From the IMG/VR virus record IMGVR_UViG_3300025326_000062, positions 1-47,644 of that record: 47,644 nucleotides of DNA. One strand, 5' to 3'. The position numbers were made by a program, and so were the translations under genes. Shown piece by piece: positions 14,817-21,708 of the stretch. The notes below the pieces were generated by a model. That model made no database searches. It had not been told where the DNA came from and was given only the letters and a program-made list of their open reading frames with translations. This DNA is from a virus. Every line of letters starts with the position of its first letter. Position 1 is the first letter of the stretch.

Positions 14817-15556
14817 CTGAAACCTTCCCCGTAACCGAAATCTTTGGTCCGACAATTCAGGGGGAAGGAGCCATGATTGGAACGGTAACACACTTCGTCC
14901 GTTTTGGGGGGTGTGACTACCGTTGTGCGTGGTGCGATTCAGCTCATGCGGTTTTGCCGGAACAGGTTCGCCTGGCTGAGAGGTTAACATCCCTCGACAT
15001 TGTACACCGGCTCGAGGAACTTCCTTACGCCCAATGGGTAACACTTTCAGGGGGCAACCCGGCTCTTCTGGAGCTGAACGACTTTATCCTCCTAGCCCTT
15101 CCTCTCGGGTTCAGGTTTGCGGCGGAAACGCAGGGGACCCTTTGGAAGGACTGGTTACAGTACCTGGATTTCCTGACTGTCTCGCCAAAGGGGCCCAGTT
15201 CAGGAAATGAAACGCCCCTTGAGGTTACTCAGGCATTCGTTGAAAAGGTACAGGTGTTCTTTGCCGAGGATTCCTGGTGCCTGAAGGTCGTTGTATTCAA
15301 CACGAAGGACTACGAGTATGCCAGGAAGCTCCGGGAGGTATTCACAGAAGTCCCGTTCTTCCTCTCAGTCGGAACGTTCATGGGAGGACTTAGGGGAACT
15401 TTCGCGGGAGGAACTATTGACTCTCGGGATACTCTTCTCGGACGGCTTCAGTGGTTGGCAGAAAAAGCCGGCCGAGATTCCGTCTTCGCCGGAAGCGGAG
15501 TCCGCGTCCTTCCCCAACTCCATGCACTCATCTGGGGACACGGCCGTGGGTTCTAG
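14813..15556 (+). CDS. queE: QueE, 7-carboxy-7-deazaguanine synthase
   Basis: A 247-residue radical-SAM enzyme that contracts 6-carboxytetrahydropterin to 7-carboxy-7-deazaguanine. It has the N-terminal FGPTIQGEGAMIG signature typical of QueE and the 4Fe-4S motif CDYRCAWCD (CxxxCxxC, residues ~34-41), followed by TLSGGNPALL. ATGA overlap with the DUF1599-like gene, and 11-base overlap with folE. Confidence 0.92.
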   Translation: MTETFPVTEIFGPTIQGEGAMIGTVTHFVRFGGCDYRCAWCDSAHAVLPEQVRLAERLTSLDIVHRLEELPYAQWVTLSGGNPALLELNDFILLALPLGFRFAAETQGTLWKDWLQYLDFLTVSPKGPSSGNETPLEVTQAFVEKVQVFFAEDSWCLKVVVFNTKDYEYARKLREVFTEVPFFLSVGTFMGGLRGTFAGGTIDSRDTLLGRLQWLAEKAGRDSVFAGSGVRVLPQLHALIWGHGRGF

Positions 15557-16244
15557 GGAAGACCGACTTGCTACGGAGTTGTTTCGCCGGTACGGGTCAG
15601 TTGAGAAGGGAAAGTACCGGTCTCTCGAACAGTGGGAACAGGACGCCGAAGCTATCCGGGATATGATTCAGGGTGAACCTATTCGGATGGAAGAAGTTGG
15701 CCTCGAGGAATTTGTCCGCGCCATTCTGTCCGAACTCGACTTGTCAGGGGAACACTTTGACCAAACCCCATCGCGCGTAGCTGCTATGCTCTGGAGCTTT
15801 CGGCAGAACCATAATCTAGCCCAAATCCTGGCAACGGGCTTTGAGGAGGTAGACGAGAATGTCATGGTTGTCCAGGGTAACATCCCGTTCAAGGGACTCT
15901 GTGCACACCACCTATTACCGTTTTTCGGAAGTGCGGTGGTTGGGTATGTCCCGAACGGACGAATCGTGGGTCTCTCCAAACTCACACGTCTCGTACAAGC
16001 AGCGGGTGAGCTTCAGCCTACAACTCAGGAGGATATTACTAACCGTATCGTTGACACGATTAGCGATGTTCTCCGACCTATCGGTGCGGGTGTCGTTACG
16101 CGTGCACTCCACGGGTGTATGGCGGTCCGCGGGGTTCACGCACCGAATACATGGACTACGGTTAGTGCACTTAAAGGACAGTTCCTCCTGAACCCCATCG
16201 TTCGGTCTGAATTCATGGAGCTTGCACGTGGGCAAATTAGCTGA
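15546..16244 (+). CDS. folE: FolE, GTP cyclohydrolase I
   Basis: A 232-residue enzyme opening the guanine ring of GTP to give dihydroneopterin triphosphate, the first step to preQ0. Zinc ligands CAHHLLPF and the downstream HGCMAVRG are present, with the usual QTPSRVAAML and NGRIVGLSK motifs. GTG at 15546 is preferred for its short overlap with queE; the frame is open further upstream inside queE. The operon therefore encodes the whole route from GTP to preQ0. Confidence 0.9.
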   Translation: MGSREDRLATELFRRYGSVEKGKYRSLEQWEQDAEAIRDMIQGEPIRMEEVGLEEFVRAILSELDLSGEHFDQTPSRVAAMLWSFRQNHNLAQILATGFEEVDENVMVVQGNIPFKGLCAHHLLPFFGSAVVGYVPNGRIVGLSKLTRLVQAAGELQPTTQEDITNRIVDTISDVLRPIGAGVVTRALHGCMAVRGVHAPNTWTTVSALKGQFLLNPIVRSEFMELARGQIS

Positions 16245-16497
16245 TGAGCTTCGAACACTCGTCCTAGAGGACCTGTCAGTTTGCCCGACCTGTCGTCGGC
16301 CAGCACTTGGTCTAAGGGAACTAGCGGAGGAAATTGGTTGTGATGCATCCCAGCTCTCCAAGTTTGTCCGAGACCGAAAAGGGTCCTACGGACTTACCCT
16401 CATTGAGCACCTCTATGCATTCTACGCCGGAGCCGATGCCACTGCCACTACCGAACTTTCTTCCAGTCGCCCCCTTACCCGTTCTGGCCCAGCTTAA
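16228..16497 (+). CDS. Helix-turn-helix protein between folE and dpdA
   Basis: An 89-residue product starting at GTG 16228, inside the end of folE. It has CPTC near residue 19, then a helix-turn-helix (LRELAEEIGCDASQLSKFVR) and a KGSYGLTLIEHLYAFY helix. It looks like a Cro/C1-type DNA binder. Its last ~80 bases overlap the start of dpdA in another frame. It may regulate the operon, or may target the modification machinery to DNA; neither is shown. Confidence 0.55.
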   Translation: MGKLADELRTLVLEDLSVCPTCRRPALGLRELAEEIGCDASQLSKFVRDRKGSYGLTLIEHLYAFYAGADATATTELSSSRPLTRSGPA

Positions 16498-17395
16498 CGC
16501 GCACGGTGAACTAGCAGATGGCCTGTTGACCGTTGCCAACGTCGTAATGGCTGACCCGTTCCGGTACGAAGCATTCTTTCGCCGGCTCCGGGAAACCGGA
16601 CAAGGCGTTGACATTACCCTGGATAACGGGCTCATCGAACAGGGGTACGCACTCCCTCCTGGAGTGATGATGGCAGCAGCCCAACTCCTACATGCGAAGA
16701 CAGTTGTGCTCCCGGATGTTATTGCCGACAAGAAGGCGACGTTAGAAGCATCGCGGGAAACAGCAAAACTGTACGGAGAGGTTCATGCCGAAGTTACCCT
16801 AATGGGGGTAGCGCAGGGACGGAGCCTGGAAGAGTTTGTTACCTGCGGATGGGAGCTTGCGAAAGTAGCAGATGTACTTGCTGTGCCCCGCCATTCCGTT
16901 GCACGGGTAGGAACACGGAGTGAAATCATTCACCGACTGTACAAGGGAACCGGAAAACCGATTCACCTGCTCGGGTTCTCGGATGACGTCCTTGATGACC
17001 TCAACTGCGCACGCATGGAAGGGGTAATCGGAATTGATTCGGCAATGCCAATCTGGTTCGGGCTATATGGGTACCCCATCGAAGCATACTGGGATGACCC
17101 GGACATCAACCCTGAACATCGAAAGCGCCCCCTTAACTACTGGGGACTCAGTCGTATTGATGACCTCGTGGTCCAGAACGTCCGAAAGGTTCGTACATGG
17201 TTGAGAGGTGTGATGCCTGTCCCTACACCGGAGGTGCATGCGGAACCCGCGGAGACATCACCAGTCCGTTCGTCATCGTCGGAGAAGCCCCAGGTACACT
17301 CGAAATCCGCAAAGGCGTCCCGTTCATCGGGCCATCAGGGAAGCTTCTTGAAGCCACGCTCAAGCGAGCGGGAGCAGAAGTCGAGCCGTTCGTAA
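16415..17395 (+). CDS. dpdA: DpdA-like DNA-guanine transglycosylase
   Basis: Member of the TGT-fold DpdA group that exchanges guanine in DNA for a 7-deazaguanine base. The barrel carries VDITLDNGLIEQG (catalytic Asp region), KTVVLPDVIADK, LMGVAQGRSLEEF, VLAVPRHS and IHLLGFS, as in DpdA proteins of mycobacteriophages. Start is ATG 16415 or 16436; the upstream frame overlaps the helix-turn-helix gene. The last ~65 codons overlap the polymerase fusion gene by 199 bases and read as low-complexity Ser, so the folded enzyme ends near 17190. With QueC unfused and no QueF seen, preQ0 is the expected inserted base. Confidence 0.8.
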   Translation: MHSTPEPMPLPLPNFLPVAPLPVLAQLNAHGELADGLLTVANVVMADPFRYEAFFRRLRETGQGVDITLDNGLIEQGYALPPGVMMAAAQLLHAKTVVLPDVIADKKATLEASRETAKLYGEVHAEVTLMGVAQGRSLEEFVTCGWELAKVADVLAVPRHSVARVGTRSEIIHRLYKGTGKPIHLLGFSDDVLDDLNCARMEGVIGIDSAMPIWFGLYGYPIEAYWDDPDINPEHRKRPLNYWGLSRIDDLVVQNVRKVRTWLRGVMPVPTPEVHAEPAETSPVRSSSSEKPQVHSKSAKASRSSGHQGSFLKPRSSEREQKSSRS

Positions 17396-19590
17396 CCAAT
17401 GCAATGCTTTGTCGGCCAACCGATGCACCGCCAAAGCTCAGTGCCCTCGCTGCTTGTCGTCCCCGTCTCCTAGAGGAGGTTCAGAATTCGCCGCGGAGGG
17501 TTATCCTTGCACTGGGCAACTCGGCAGTCCGAAGCCTGACGGGGAATACCAACCTCAAGATTAGTCAAGTACGGGGGAAGGTAATCCAGACTCCGTACGG
17601 ACTAGTTGTCCCAACATTTCACCCGGCAGCTCTCCTGCGGAACAACGGTGAGTACGGAAGGTGGTTTAGCGACGTCCAGTATGTTGCAGCACTGCTCAAT
17701 GGTACAAAGCCAAAGGACCCAGGGAAGGTGCGGAAGTGGGTTATCCGAAGTAGTGCCGAACTGCGACGTGTTGTTGACTTCCTCGTGCAGCAGCCCCTCC
17801 TAGCAGCTGACATCGAGACCACCGGGTTTAATCCGCGCAACGACCGAATACTTTGTCTGGCAGTCTCCTGGGCCAAAAACAAGGCCGTTGTTATCCCGCT
17901 CGACGCCAAGTACCTTACTTACTGGAAGTGGAGGCCGACTGCCTTTCTGGACAACCCCCAGCTTCGACGCCTCCTGTGTTCACCTGGGCCGAAGTGGGTT
18001 TGGCATAACGGAAAGTTTGACGCATCCTTCTTCCATGCCCATCGGCTTCCTGCCCGGGTCGACCATGACTGTATGCTCATGCATTACGCCCTCAATGAGC
18101 AGAGAGGGACGCATGATTTGAAGCAACTCGCTCAAGATTTGCTTGGGTCAGACGACTATTCGCAGGCACTAAAGCCCTACGTTCCGAAGCGTTCAGACTC
18201 ATTCGCAAAGATACCTCCCCTTGTGCTGTTTGAATATGGAGCCAGGGATGTAGACTCGACGTTCCAGATATACGGAATCCTGGAAAAGGAAGTGTCGAGA
18301 CCGCGGAATGTAGGGCTGGACAAGCTGTACTCCAATCTGTTCATCCCCGTTTCCGCATTCCTAGAGGAAGTAGAGGCCCAAGGGGTATGGGTTGCAGGAC
18401 CGCAGCTTGACCAATTAGAGCGCGAGCTTATGCAAGAGCTTGGGGCAAAACTTAGGCAGCTAACGGAGATTGCAACAGAGGCTGGGTGGAACCCTCAGAC
18501 CTTTGCTCGGGAAACTGGTGCGGTTAAGACACCCCGTGACTTCAATCCGGGGTCTCCGAAGCAAGTTCTTTGGCTACTTCGGAAGCTAGGGTATAACCCT
18601 AAGGACCGGAAGGGAAAGGTAACTACTAACCAAACTGTCCTAAGAGATGTAAGACCCCGGCACAAGTTCATCTCAGGACTCCTATCCTACCGGAATACAT
18701 CTAAGGCCTTAAGCACCTATGCCTACGGCATCAGGGACGCTATCGACAACTCAGACGGTCGGGTTCACTCAACCTACCTGATTCACGGGACGACAACAGG
18801 CCGGCTGTCGTCAAGGAACCCGAACATGCAGAACATCCCTAGGACTACCTCAGGTAGGTGGGGACAAACTATCCGCAACATCTTCCAGGCTCCACCCGGA
18901 GCACTGTTCCTTGAGTTCGACTACTCTCAGGTGGAACTGCGCGTCCTGGCCCTGCTTTCGGGGGACCCTGAACTCATCCGTGTGTACACCGAAGGGCGTG
19001 ACCTCCACGACGAAGTCGCGCTGGCTCTCTTTGGTCCGGGCTTTGACAAGGAAGAACGGGTCAGAGCCAAATTCGTGAACTTCGGAATTGCTTACGGACG
19101 AGGCGCTGATTCCATTGCAGCCGAGTTCAAGATTCCGAGGGCTGAAGGGGCCTCGATGATTCGGGGCTGGTTTGAGCGGTTCCCCGTTGCACACAAGTAC
19201 CTAATGGAGCAGCGCCAAGCAGTAGTCGACGGACGGACCTTAGCCTCCCCATTTGGGCGGAGAAGGCGATTTGGTCTAGTAACCCGAGAGACATTGAATA
19301 CCCTGCAGAATGAGGCGGCTAACTTCGCCATTCAGTCTACTGCATCCGACCTGACCCTTATCTCCGGAATGCGTATTCAGCCTTACCTGAAGAGCTTCTC
19401 AGGCAAGGTGGTTAACCTGGTTCATGACAGCATCCTGGTAGAAGTCCCGGAGGGGTACGATACAGGCCGAATTGGACAGAAGGTTAGGAACGTAATGTCG
19501 GAGACCCCCAAGCGGCTACTTCATACTGATATCCCGTTTGAGGTATCTATGACAACCGGGACAGCATGGGGTGCCCTTAAGGAGGGTTAA
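17197..19590 (+). CDS. Fe-S uracil-DNA glycosylase fused to family A DNA polymerase
   Basis: A 797-residue fusion. Residues ~1-175 form a family 4-like uracil-DNA glycosylase: cysteines CDAC at the start and NAMLCRP...ACRP give the 4Fe-4S ligands, VGEAPGTLEIRKGVPF is motif A, and TFHPAALL is motif B. Residues ~200-370 are a 3'-5' exonuclease (DIETTG at 205, HNGKFD, YGARDVD). The rest is a PolA polymerase with motif A EFDYSQVELR (572), motif B KFVNFGIAYG (624) and motif C VHDSI (742). It should replicate the phage genome while recognising or removing uracil. It overlaps dpdA by 199 bases. Confidence 0.92.
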   Translation: MVERCDACPYTGGACGTRGDITSPFVIVGEAPGTLEIRKGVPFIGPSGKLLEATLKRAGAEVEPFVTNAMLCRPTDAPPKLSALAACRPRLLEEVQNSPRRVILALGNSAVRSLTGNTNLKISQVRGKVIQTPYGLVVPTFHPAALLRNNGEYGRWFSDVQYVAALLNGTKPKDPGKVRKWVIRSSAELRRVVDFLVQQPLLAADIETTGFNPRNDRILCLAVSWAKNKAVVIPLDAKYLTYWKWRPTAFLDNPQLRRLLCSPGPKWVWHNGKFDASFFHAHRLPARVDHDCMLMHYALNEQRGTHDLKQLAQDLLGSDDYSQALKPYVPKRSDSFAKIPPLVLFEYGARDVDSTFQIYGILEKEVSRPRNVGLDKLYSNLFIPVSAFLEEVEAQGVWVAGPQLDQLERELMQELGAKLRQLTEIATEAGWNPQTFARETGAVKTPRDFNPGSPKQVLWLLRKLGYNPKDRKGKVTTNQTVLRDVRPRHKFISGLLSYRNTSKALSTYAYGIRDAIDNSDGRVHSTYLIHGTTTGRLSSRNPNMQNIPRTTSGRWGQTIRNIFQAPPGALFLEFDYSQVELRVLALLSGDPELIRVYTEGRDLHDEVALALFGPGFDKEERVRAKFVNFGIAYGRGADSIAAEFKIPRAEGASMIRGWFERFPVAHKYLMEQRQAVVDGRTLASPFGRRRRFGLVTRETLNTLQNEAANFAIQSTASDLTLISGMRIQPYLKSFSGKVVNLVHDSILVEVPEGYDTGRIGQKVRNVMSETPKRLLHTDIPFEVSMTTGTAWGALKEG

Positions 19591-19787
19591 TGGTTCAAGG
19601 TCGACGTGAACGAGCGGAGTTTAGGCGGAACAAGAACCCCGTTGCTTACGTCTGCCTCTATGCGTTGTGCCATTACCGGGCGACTTCGGCAACGGAGGCT
19701 TGGGTCCATACCTGGGTTCGTCATGGCCAAAGTCCAGGTCTGCCTGTCCCCACCCTTCGAAGCGTTTCGTCTCGGGGTTCCACCTAA
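19590..19787 (+). CDS. Possible zinc-finger protein after polymerase
   Basis: A 65-residue product whose ATG overlaps the polymerase stop by one base (TAATG). It has a Cx4C...Hx4H-like arrangement (CLYALCHYRA, then WVHTWVRHG) resembling a C2H2 finger. It lies almost wholly opposite the minus-strand gene 19621-19800. Both frames look coding, so one may be spurious or the two may truly overlap in antisense. Confidence 0.45.
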   Translation: MVQGRRERAEFRRNKNPVAYVCLYALCHYRATSATEAWVHTWVRHGQSPGLPVPTLRSVSSRGST

Positions 19788-19800
19788 GACGGCTGGTCAT
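19621..19800 (-). CDS. Small basic protein, last gene of minus cluster
   Basis: A 59-residue product beginning MTSRLRWNPETKRFEGW, typical of small phage proteins, with a basic tail. ATG 19800 has GGTGAG upstream; GTG 19812 is an alternative. It overlaps the preceding zinc protein by 17 bases and lies opposite the plus-strand gene 19590-19787. Function unknown. Confidence 0.45.
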   Translation of the reverse strand: MTSRLRWNPETKRFEGWGQADLDFGHDEPRYGPKPPLPKSPGNGTTHRGRRKQRGSCSA

Positions 19801-20098
19801 GATGTCGCTCACCGTAGGTACACTCCGGGTCTCCGCAGCACTTTCCTACAAAGGGGTGCCCTTGACTTGGGAGGAGGATGTCGGGGAGGTTCCACCCGCA
19901 ATGTGGGAGGTCCTCGAGGTACTTTGTGCAGTTTCGACAGCGGTTGCGTTCCCTTGGAGCGGCTTGCGGTTTATGACAGTGGCAGACATCACAGTACGGG
20001 TGTGCCTGGCGTCTGTGCTGGAACAGGTATCCACATCCGAGGCAGTAATCCCCGGTCGGTGGTTGGACCGGTGTATCCAGCCGGCGAAGGTCTCTCAT
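19784..20098 (-). CDS. Multi-cysteine zinc-ribbon protein
   Basis: A 104-residue protein with at least four CxxC-type pairs: CLGC, CDVC, CRNC and CCGDPEC, plus several His, so two or more zinc sites. ATG 20098 is chosen for the GGAG just upstream; the open frame runs to 20191 through a terminator. It belongs to the isolated minus-strand cluster 19621-20712. A nucleic-acid-binding or scaffold role is likely but unproven. Confidence 0.6.
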   Translation of the reverse strand: MRDLRRLDTPVQPPTGDYCLGCGYLFQHRRQAHPYCDVCHCHKPQAAPRERNRCRNCTKYLEDLPHCGWNLPDILLPSQGHPFVGKCCGDPECTYGERHHDQPS

Positions 20099-20121
20099 GC
20101 CGGTCTCCGAACAGTCGGGAA

Positions 20122-20140
20122 GACCCCCGTAAAGGGGGTC
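20122..20140. terminator. Hairpin, probable terminator
   Basis: A 7-bp stem, GACCCCC/GGGGGTC, with loop GTAAA, almost the same design as the terminator at 4193. It lies 14 bases after the stop of the 34-residue membrane peptide on the minus strand. The following T tract is short, so read-through into 19784-20098 is likely. Confidence 0.55.
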
Positions 20141-20153
20141 CCCTCGACTTGTG

Positions 20154-20258
20154 CTATGGGAAGCGGATGCCGACACTGCCACTAATGACAAGCGCGACTA
20201 CGACGAGGGCCAGTAGGAACAATGTCCAACCGACCAGCATTGCACGAGTCTCGTCCAT
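20154..20258 (-). CDS. 34-residue single-pass membrane peptide
   Basis: ATG four bases after the stop of the upstream gene. The product has one transmembrane segment (LFLLALVVVALVISG) after a short polar start. It is too short for most gene finders. No function is assigned; it resembles the membrane peptide at 10415 in size and design. Confidence 0.5.
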   Translation of the reverse strand: MDETRAMLVGWTLFLLALVVVALVISGSVGIRFP

Positions 20259-20262
20259 GTTG

Positions 20263-20712
20263 TCAGTCCACCTCCTCTCCGTCTGGTGGTGTAACGTCGA
20301 TGGCCCCGAGCAGCTGAAGCGGATGCCGTTCGTTGACTTCTTCTGCCGAAGCGTCGACGTATGCTGGCTCAAGGTTCTCACCATGAAGGTAGACCCTTGT
20401 CCCAGTCCGGAACCGGCGAACCGGATTCCTGCTGAACGACATCCCCGCCATTGGGTCGTGGTCCATGTTGGTAATCTGGACCAAAACTCGCGAGTGGCCG
20501 ACGGAAACCACACGAGCGAGAGCACCGTTAAGGTACTTCGCGCCTGTGCCAATACCCTTGATGCGAACGTCCTGTCCGACCGTGAGTTCGGCAATCGTGT
20601 GTTTCCCGGCCCGCTGCCTTCGTTCTCGGATGGCAACCGTGAGAGCATCCAGGCTGTTGTCCAGCTGCCCACTTCGGATGGCGCGGAGAACGTCTCCTGC
20701 GGTACCGTTCAT
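20263..20712 (-). CDS. Hypothetical protein, minus-strand early cluster
   Basis: A 149-residue protein read from its own promoter (20793-20765), with AAAGGA before the ATG. The N-terminal half is helical (AGDVLRAIRSGQLDNSLDAL); a beta-rich middle follows (IKGIGTGAKYLNGALARVVS, VLVQITNMD). It may be a small nucleic-acid-binding domain attached to a helical one. No recognised family. It is first in a four-gene minus-strand cluster embedded in the plus-strand arm. Confidence 0.6.
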   Translation of the reverse strand: MNGTAGDVLRAIRSGQLDNSLDALTVAIRERRQRAGKHTIAELTVGQDVRIKGIGTGAKYLNGALARVVSVGHSRVLVQITNMDHDPMAGMSFSRNPVRRFRTGTRVYLHGENLEPAYVDASAEEVNERHPLQLLGAIDVTPPDGEEVD

Positions 20713-20736
20713 ATTCAGTTATCCTTTGCTACTACT

Positions 20737-20793
20737 CCGGGGTTGTTCCCCGGTTGTCTTTCCTATTATAGAGCGGCTGCTAGGGGTAGTCAA
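20737..20793 (-). promoter_or_regulatory. Minus-strand sigma-70 promoter with 5' stem-loop
   Basis: On the minus strand: TTGACT (20793-20788), a 17-base spacer and TATAAT (20770-20765). The predicted start (~20758) is followed at once by the hairpin CCGGGG-AACAA-CCCCGG (20753-20737). Drives 20712-19621. Confidence 0.8.
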
Positions 20794-20829
20794 GCCTGTT
20801 CTGCAAAGATGAAGAAACCTTCACCGTCG

Positions 20830-20889
20830 TTGCCCATGTTGACCAACCACACTATAATAGAATCAGCCCGGGAAACCGCACTAGGGCTG
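20830..20889 (+). promoter_or_regulatory. Sigma-70 promoter with 5' stem-loop
   Basis: TTGCCC (20830-20835), a 17-base spacer and TATAAT (20853-20858). The predicted start (~20865) falls on the hairpin CAGCCC (20864-20869)/GGGCTG (20884-20889). Drives the 20926 gene, divergent from the minus-strand promoter 40 bases away. Confidence 0.75.
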
Positions 20890-20925
20890 AACCTTAACAA
20901 CTGCATATAGGAGGGTCTGTAAGCA

Positions 20926-21492
20926 ATGGGCATACGGTTAACCCCTGTACTCCTTGCCAAGGAACTCGGTGTTCGACCGCAGGCCATCTACGGATTGATT
21001 CGCCAGAAGCGTATTCACGCTTTCGGCAACAAGCCACAGATGGTCGACGTCGATGAAGTCAAGATGGTCCTCAAGACCGTTCGACACCGAGAACCGAAGG
21101 AAGTCAAGTCAGGCCGTAAGGCACAGCTACGACGGGGAACCATCGTCAGCTATGACCGGAGGCGTGGCGGCCAAGGGGGTAGGGAGGTAGCGTCTGTTGT
21201 CGGTACGTATAAGTCGGATGACTCAGGCGGGTACGACTATGTGTACATGCACACTGGACGCCGTGAAATCACTCCATGGGAAGCGGGAACCCTTGGTGAA
21301 CGATTAGCCAAGAAGCAAACCACCATCGAGGACCCGGAAGCAGTGTTCGGAATGCTCATCTGGCAGTTAGCCCAGCAGGGTAAGACGGACGAGGCAAATG
21401 CACTAGACGAATTCCTCCGGCTAACCCTTGATATGGAACCGGTGGACTTCACAAAGGTGGTGGCTCGGTATCAGACCCTAGCTACCGAGTAG
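20926..21492 (+). CDS. Helix-turn-helix DNA-binding protein
   Basis: A 188-residue protein. Residues 5-50 form an excisionase/MerR-like helix-turn-helix (LAKELGVRPQAIYGLIRQ, then a wing ending VDEVKMVL). The middle is basic and beta-rich (RRGTIVSYDRR), and the C-terminal third is helical. It is expressed alone from its own promoter and ends at the strong terminator between the two arms. It may regulate the early-to-late switch, given its position between the arms, but no direct evidence exists. Confidence 0.65.
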   Translation: MGIRLTPVLLAKELGVRPQAIYGLIRQKRIHAFGNKPQMVDVDEVKMVLKTVRHREPKEVKSGRKAQLRRGTIVSYDRRRGGQGGREVASVVGTYKSDDSGGYDYVYMHTGRREITPWEAGTLGERLAKKQTTIEDPEAVFGMLIWQLAQQGKTDEANALDEFLRLTLDMEPVDFTKVVARYQTLATE

Positions 21493-21502
21493 AAAGGAAA
21501 AG

Positions 21503-21545
21503 AAGTCCCCCTCCCGTTTTTCACGGGAAGGGGCTTTCTTTTTTC
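21503..21545. terminator. Strong bidirectional terminator between arms
   Basis: A 13-bp nearly perfect stem (AAGTCCCCCTCCCG / CGGGAAGGGGCTT) with loop TTTTTCA, followed by TCTTTTTT on the plus strand and by CTTCTTTTCC on the minus strand. It stops both converging transcripts. Confidence 0.9.
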
Positions 21546-21688
21546 TAGACCTCTGTGTCTAGCTCAGTGCTGTCGTCGTCTGCACCGGCGTCATCGTCCG
21601 GCTCGACGTCGTCGTCTATCGGCTCATCAGGTACGCCGACCGCACCCTCCTCATCCTCGGGTGTCGGGTCACTCATAGGAACGTCCAT
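21545..21688 (-). CDS. 47-residue very acidic protein
   Basis: Last gene of the late arm. The ATG has AAGGAG ten bases upstream. The product is about 40 percent Asp and Glu with Pro and Val between (PIDDDVEPDDD...). Unknown function. Such acidic peptides can mimic DNA or simply be disordered. An internal ATG would give a four-residue shorter form. Confidence 0.55.
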   Translation of the reverse strand: MDVPMSDPTPEDEEGAVGVPDEPIDDDVEPDDDAGADDDSTELDTEV

Positions 21689-21708
21689 TTTTCTGGAATC
21701 TCCTTCCT

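Noticed and set aside
19606-20910. Open plus-strand frame of 434 codons
   Set aside because: It runs through several minus-strand genes with good ribosome sites, through two promoters, and its product is low-complexity with no domain.
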